Positions 59,687 to 64,000 of a stretch of DNA of 64,000 nucleotides are shown in pieces. Source of the stretch: Nectonema munidae (lineage: Eukaryota > Nematomorpha > Nectonematoida > Nectonematidae); NCBI GenBank assembly GCA_030549495.1, contig JAUIRK010000992.1:248001-312000 (forward strand), written 5' to 3'. Numbering within the stretch: position 1 is the stretch's first letter; the number at the start of each line of letters is the position of its first letter. The notes under the pieces are model-generated. The model did no database searches and was not told where the DNA came from. It saw nothing but the letters and a program-made list of their open reading frames with translations. A program made the position numbers and the translations under genes.

Positions 59687-60298
59687 GTTGGTAGTGAATT
59701 AAAACTTGATTTTACTCTTTCAACAAATATTTTTTTCTAATAGAAAGTTTATACACTAAAAATATATAAGTCTTTTTTTATATTCTAGCAGAGTTGGAGG
59801 CAAAATATCCGATTCCAAATCCTTAAAATATTTAAACCTAACTCTTACTTCTAGCTTCGACTAATGATGAGTCACTCATTTCAAACAGTGAACGGTAAAA
59901 AAACCTTTATAATAGAGAAAAGCTCTTTTTATAAGAAGTGCATTACTTTTTTGAAAGAATAAAAATATTTCTTTTATTAAAGTTAATGATTTTGAAAGAG
60001 AGAGAGATAGGTTTATGAAGTTCATAACAGAAATCATACCTGGGCAGACTACAGGCTGCATACTGCCTGGGGAACATATATGTCGTCCCCTCAATTTTTA
60101 AGTTTTTGAAGCCCCCCCCCCATCCTGCTATCGTCATTTTTGCCTCTTCTGCTTATTTTTTAATACAGAACATCTAGAATTAGTTTACCCCACCCCCTGC
60201 TAAGTTTCCACCTTTAGTTTACAAGCATTTATGCAAAAATTCAAATCCACTCAAAATTTTTAGATACAAAAGAATCCGAATCCATGTTAGGTTCAAAG

Positions 60299-60574
60299 TA
60301 GAGCCCACGCTACCTATTAAATTTTAGGGCACAAGCCTCCCCGCCCCTCCATCTATTTCTCAAGCCCCCCTAAAAAATTTTTCATTACCCTAAAAAAATA
60401 TGTCAAACATCTAGCATCCATGATAATTTCTTTCATGAAAATCTAATCTGTATAGATATGGCTTGGCAAATACATCATTTGTTTTCTTTTCGCCTTGAAG
60501 CAGATTAATCTGATAGTTCAAAAATTAGTGCCCCAATGAAGCCCCCCCCCCCCTTTTGCTCAGCGCGGGCACTG
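60299..60574. mobile_element. hAT-type MITE, 276 bp, with perfect target duplication
   Basis: Left end TAGAGCCCACGCTACC, right end GCGCGGGCACTG. Flanks GTTCAAAG on both sides (60291-60298, 60575-60582). C runs lie inside both ends. A second, cut copy with the end CAGAGCCCGCGCTACC begins at 61209. Confidence 0.85.
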
Positions 60575-61043
60575 GTTCAAAGTATTTTCACTAATATGCT
60601 TTTATATTTTTTTTCGCAGTTGAGTAATTATTTTATTTATTCAAGGATTGAAGTTTCCATTTATATTTATTGTTTTAACACAGGCTTAGCCCGGGGGAGG
60701 GTGACAGGAATATGACATTTCGCCTCCATAATTTAGATAAAGTTCAAATTTATGTTAAAAATGAAGATGAACTTAGTTTAATTTAAATACTATCCAAACT
60801 AATTTTTTAGTATACATAAAGCTGATTTTTTAAGTATCAAAACTATTTGAAATGCGCCACTATGTCTATGCTAAATTTTAATCTTGTTAATTCTTTTAAA
60901 AGAATAGTTTCATAATTAAAAACATTTTTTCAACATTATATTTTACTTAATGTAAAGAAAATTATGCTGAGAAGGCCTGAATAAAAGTTGGAAGATGTAA
61001 ATAAGGAAGTTAAAAGGTAAAACTTTTATTCAAATCAACTTTC

Positions 61044-61146
61044 TAATTTTGTTGGCTCCGACATTACCTGCATAAATTTTAAAATTGAGTGGATTCGAAT
61101 AAAACTCTTCGTTGTTTTTACTAAAATGCTGGAGCCAACAAAATTA
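61044..61146. repeat. Inverted repeat, 16 bp arms
   Basis: TAATTTTGTTGGCTCC (61044-61059) is perfectly inverted at 61131-61146, with about 70 bp between. Either a small fold-back element or a decayed MITE. Confidence 0.6.
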
Positions 61147-61208
61147 AAAAGCTTCAGTTTTTGAAAATATATTTTAAAAATGACATTATCTACCCCTAAC
61201 CATGAGCC

Positions 61209-61515
61209 CAGAGCCCGCGCTACCTATATATTTTTGGGGCAAGTGCCCCCCCCCCCTCCCCGTTTTATTTTTTGCCCCCCCCCCCCCCGAAAATTTTCAA
61301 CTTGCCCCAAGTGTCTTAACTTTAGAAAAAATTATAAAAACATATAGCTGTGCAAGTAACTTTGAGAACATTTATGCCATATATTGGTAACAAAACTGTT
61401 TGAAAATGATTAAATGCCTTCATAACAATTTGTTTTTGTAATTTTTATAGTACTTCTGATAAGATAATAATTTTTTCCCATAATGTATTTATTGCCCCTT
61501 CACAGCCCCAACAAT
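61209..61515. mobile_element. Truncated MITE related to 60299-60574
   Basis: It begins CAGAGCCCGCGCTACC, followed by long C runs (10 and 15 C near 61250 and 61277) and TTGCCCCAAGTG. The right end was not found; TTGCCCCTTCACAGCCCC near 61494 may be its eroded remains. Confidence 0.55.
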
Positions 61516-61519
61516 AATT

Positions 61520-62069
61520 TTTACCAAGGTGTATTTTTATATTTCCAATCAAACACGGAGCAATTATAGAAAATTATCAAATTAAATACACTGGAAAGTC
61601 TAGCATATACTGTACTAATGTGTAATTGAATAAATATTTAAAATCACAATGATCTTTGCACCGTTGTCTTCCCTTTATTATATAATCATATATTGAGCAA
61701 ATTTTATGCTAAATGGAAGTAATATGAAATTGATTATAAAGAATAAAATTATAAGAGGTTATTGGATGTCTTTATCCTCTTGAGGGTTCGGAAGATAGTG
61801 ACTAAAAAATATGAGAGGTTGTCTCTCGTGTCCAACCTCTTGAGGTTTTAAAAGATTAAAAAGTATTCTTTATTTTTAAACCTAGAGTTATTTACTATAT
61901 ACTTGTATGAATAAATTTTTTCAATGGTACTTTATTTCTGTTTAAAAATTTTAGTTGCTTATCAAAAGAAAGTAGAAGTTTAAAAAATAAAATTTAGTTT
62001 TAAATTTGGGAAAAATGTTGCATATATATTATATAAAAAATTATATTCAATATATAATTTGCTAAATTA
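61520..62069. other. 3' flank of the P450 gene
   Basis: AT-rich with a short repeat of TTGAGG and ATGAGAGG words near 61780-61850. No gene. Confidence 0.4.
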
Positions 62070-63680
62070 TTAAACTTTTCTCCTTTGTTCAATTCCAATA
62101 TTGAGTCCATCATCAGGATAGTTAAAGAATGTCTTTGTTTTTTGTAAGTCAATGAGTTTAGAATAATGAGGTAAACCTGGGGTCTTGATAAATTTCATTG
62201 AACTCATTAAAAGAACTAGCGCAATCTTTATTTCGAGCATTGCTAAACGCTCTCCGATACACTTTCTCGGTCCCAGGCCAAAGGTAAAAAAAGAAATAAT
62301 GTTCTCACTGTTTTCGTGAAAGAATCTTTCCGGCTTGAAATCTTTGGGACAACTCCACAAATCAGGGTGCTTATTCAAATAATGGATAGGAATGACTATC
62401 CTCTCCCCTTTCCTTATGGATACAGCAGGATCACAAAATTCAATATCCGCGTTGGCAACACGATCAATCTGAAAAACAGGCGAATTCAACCGAAGTGTTT
62501 CTTTGATGAATGCTTCCAGCTTGGGTAAGTTTTTGTAGTCTTCATAATTTAGCGGTGAAAAGGATCCTACGCTTCCCATAACCAATTGAATTTCCTCATG
62601 AACTTCCTCTTGCCAATTCGGAAACTGGGTAAACATGTAAAGTATTAAGGCCAATGCGGTTGACGTCGTTTCATATGCGGCTATGATGAACAAACATGAA
62701 TTTGCTAGAACTTCAGCTTCTGATATCCTTACAGCTCCACTTTCCACTTTTTCGCCGCCTTCTTCCTTCGCCTTTCCATTTGCTCTTTCATCTCTGCTCT
62801 CTACACCCTCCATTCCGTTATAAGCTTTGAGAAGTAGGGAGAGGAAATCACTTCTTTCATCCAAATCTTCTCCTCTTAAATTTATCGTTTTTTTAACGAT
62901 GTCCACGAAAAAATCTAAACTTTTAGCGTCCAAGACACTCATCTTTGATCCAAAAAAGGGCAAGAACTTTTGAAGAAATGGAAAAATTGTGAACAGTAAA
63001 ACTTTTTTGCTAAAGATCGAAGAACCAACTCTCTTTTTTGCGTGGAAAATAAATAAGTTGTCATTGTCCTTGTAAGAATCCATTTCAAGTCCAAAAGCTG
63101 TACTCGCGATAGAATCCATTGTATAGAAGCCGAAGATCGTTTTAGCTTCAAAAGAAGCGGAACAACTTTTTTTGAAATTTTTGTCGCACTCTTCGATTAT
63201 ATTTTCATTCAAACATTTCGCACATTTTTCAATGGAAGGAATCATTGCTTTTAATTTGTGGGGCGTAAATGTTGGCAGGATTGCTCTTCGTAGTCTGCGC
63301 CAACTTTCATCTTTTGCGAATAGCAAAGAATTTTCAGCAATAATGTCATTTGAAACAAATGCTATATTTCTGTTTCTAAAGTTATTAAATTTTGAGACAA
63401 GAATTTCTTTTAGGGTATTTGGATTCGCCACCATCAAGGCTGAACGACCACCGCTCTGAAACATAAATATTTCTCCAAACTTAGAAATCCATCTTTCTTG
63501 AGTTTTTTCCACTCCAAAAAAAAAGTATTCCCATAAATTTCCAATAAATGGCAGAGGTATAGGGTAGGGTCTGCCTGAAAGTTGCAAGGAAATCAAGGAG
63601 GAAATGAAATAATAGATAGTGAAGCAAATGGAAGGAAAGAAGAGAAGAGTTAACGGAGATATCAAAATGCTTCCAATCAT
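62070..63680 (-). CDS. Cytochrome P450, CYP3 clan, single exon
   Basis: A heme monooxygenase of the endoplasmic reticulum; CYP3-clan enzymes of arthropods oxidise hormones, fatty acids or foreign chemicals, and the substrate here cannot be told. 536 aa, slightly long (usual about 500). Seen: an N-terminal membrane anchor (about 5-33), the proline-rich hinge RPYPIPLPFIGNL (37-49), the C-helix WRRLRR (127-132), the I-helix AAYETTS (334-340), ETLR (394-397, ExxR), PERF (450-453) and the heme loop FGLGPRKCIG with Cys474. The I-helix and heme loop wording fit the CYP3 clan better than CYP2 or CYP4. A charged, Gly/Glu-rich stretch (about 288-318) makes the extra length. The ATG at 63680 gives a full anchor. 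No introns. A fragment of this gene lies at 54100-54263. Confidence 0.95.
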   Translation of the reverse strand: MIGSILISPLTLLFFPSICFTIYYFISSLISLQLSGRPYPIPLPFIGNLWEYFFFGVEKTQERWISKFGEIFMFQSGGRSALMVANPNTLKEILVSKFNNFRNRNIAFVSNDIIAENSLLFAKDESWRRLRRAILPTFTPHKLKAMIPSIEKCAKCLNENIIEECDKNFKKSCSASFEAKTIFGFYTMDSIASTAFGLEMDSYKDNDNLFIFHAKKRVGSSIFSKKVLLFTIFPFLQKFLPFFGSKMSVLDAKSLDFFVDIVKKTINLRGEDLDERSDFLSLLLKAYNGMEGVESRDERANGKAKEEGGEKVESGAVRISEAEVLANSCLFIIAAYETTSTALALILYMFTQFPNWQEEVHEEIQLVMGSVGSFSPLNYEDYKNLPKLEAFIKETLRLNSPVFQIDRVANADIEFCDPAVSIRKGERIVIPIHYLNKHPDLWSCPKDFKPERFFHENSENIISFFTFGLGPRKCIGERLAMLEIKIALVLLMSSMKFIKTPGLPHYSKLIDLQKTKTFFNYPDDGLNIGIEQRRKV

Positions 63681-64000
63681 TTTGCTATGAATATTTTAGA
63701 TGGAAAGGAAGTGTTTGAAGTTTATATGAGGAAATTATTCTCAGTAGCGTGATGCTTTTACTTGAATGAGTATTTTATTATATATATATATGGATATGGA
63801 TTAACATGTATTCTTTATCTCTTGGTAAATTGCCAATATTTGACCAGAAACTGTGTTCTAGCTTGATGAAAATTCAGAAGCGTTAGTGATAAGCACACTC
63901 TTCAAAACACCACCATTTCCAGTATTTTCTTTAACGTTTTTTTCACGCAATCCAAATTTTTATTCTATGAGAACAAGCTTGGAGCTATTTGATAAAACTT
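63681..64000. promoter_or_regulatory. Upstream region of the P450 gene
   Basis: About 320 bp before the start codon to the window edge. A TATATATATATGGATATGG stretch near 63780 could serve as a TATA element on either strand, 100 bp before the ATG, but this is only a sequence resemblance. Confidence 0.25.

Noticed and set aside
63160-63470. Plus-strand frames across the P450 gene
   Set aside because: They lie antisense to a well-supported coding sequence and have no domain of their own.

Overview
The window looks like a piece of a small-genome-style arthropod chromosome, probably a copepod. It is very A+T rich, has short introns with GT..AG borders, and is full of decayed DNA transposons. The copepod guess comes from the overall look (AT richness, hAT/Tigger/piggyBac load, divergent but complete metazoan genes) and not from a marker gene, so it is an inference.

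Five host genes can be read. (1) PGM3/AGM1, phosphoacetylglucosamine mutase, 13340-15004 (+), one exon. (2) An ARL5-type small GTPase, 18056-19515 (+), three exons, 178 aa. (3) Elongin A (ELOA), on the minus strand, at least 19848-34747. Its four recognised exons are spread over 15 kb and join in phase; the introns are packed with Tigger, piggyBac, hAT and MITE debris, including a full-length hAT element with both ends. A possible first exon lies near 36.9-37.0 kb. (4) A VIP36/LMAN2-type L-type lectin, 48686-57168 (+), eight exons, 324 aa, ending in the KRFY ER-export signal. Its 6.1 kb third intron carries an LTR-element fossil, nested MITEs and a young fragment of the P450 gene. (5) An intronless CYP3-clan cytochrome P450, 62070-63680 (-), 536 aa.

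Layout: 1-13 kb is intergenic, with two tandem arrays of about 150 bp period (1.1-2.1 and 3.2-5.3 kb), MITEs, tRNA-like SINEs, two hAT relics and a G+C-rich island at 10.3-11.1 kb. 13-19.5 kb holds PGM3 and ARL5. 19.8-37 kb is ELOA and its invaded introns. 38-44 kb is a nest of transposons (an old hAT relic broken by a second hAT-like element, itself hit by two MITEs, and by a Tigger). 44.9-47.7 kb holds a Tigger relic, a LINE fragment, a long CATA microsatellite and a fold-back. 48.7-57.2 kb is the lectin gene. 57-62 kb is intergenic with more MITEs. 62-63.7 kb is the P450.

The genes do not form a shared pathway. Two (ARL5 at the trans-Golgi and the VIP36-like lectin in the early secretory route) belong to membrane traffic, PGM3 makes the UDP-GlcNAc precursor used for glycans and chitin, Elongin A acts in RNA polymerase II elongation and ubiquitination, and the P450 in oxidation of small molecules. 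I found no CRISPR array, rRNA, convincing canonical tRNA or clearly new biological system. The most useful results are the reconstructed ELOA and lectin genes, which single-frame reading misses, and a dated series of nested insertions with identifiable target-site duplications.
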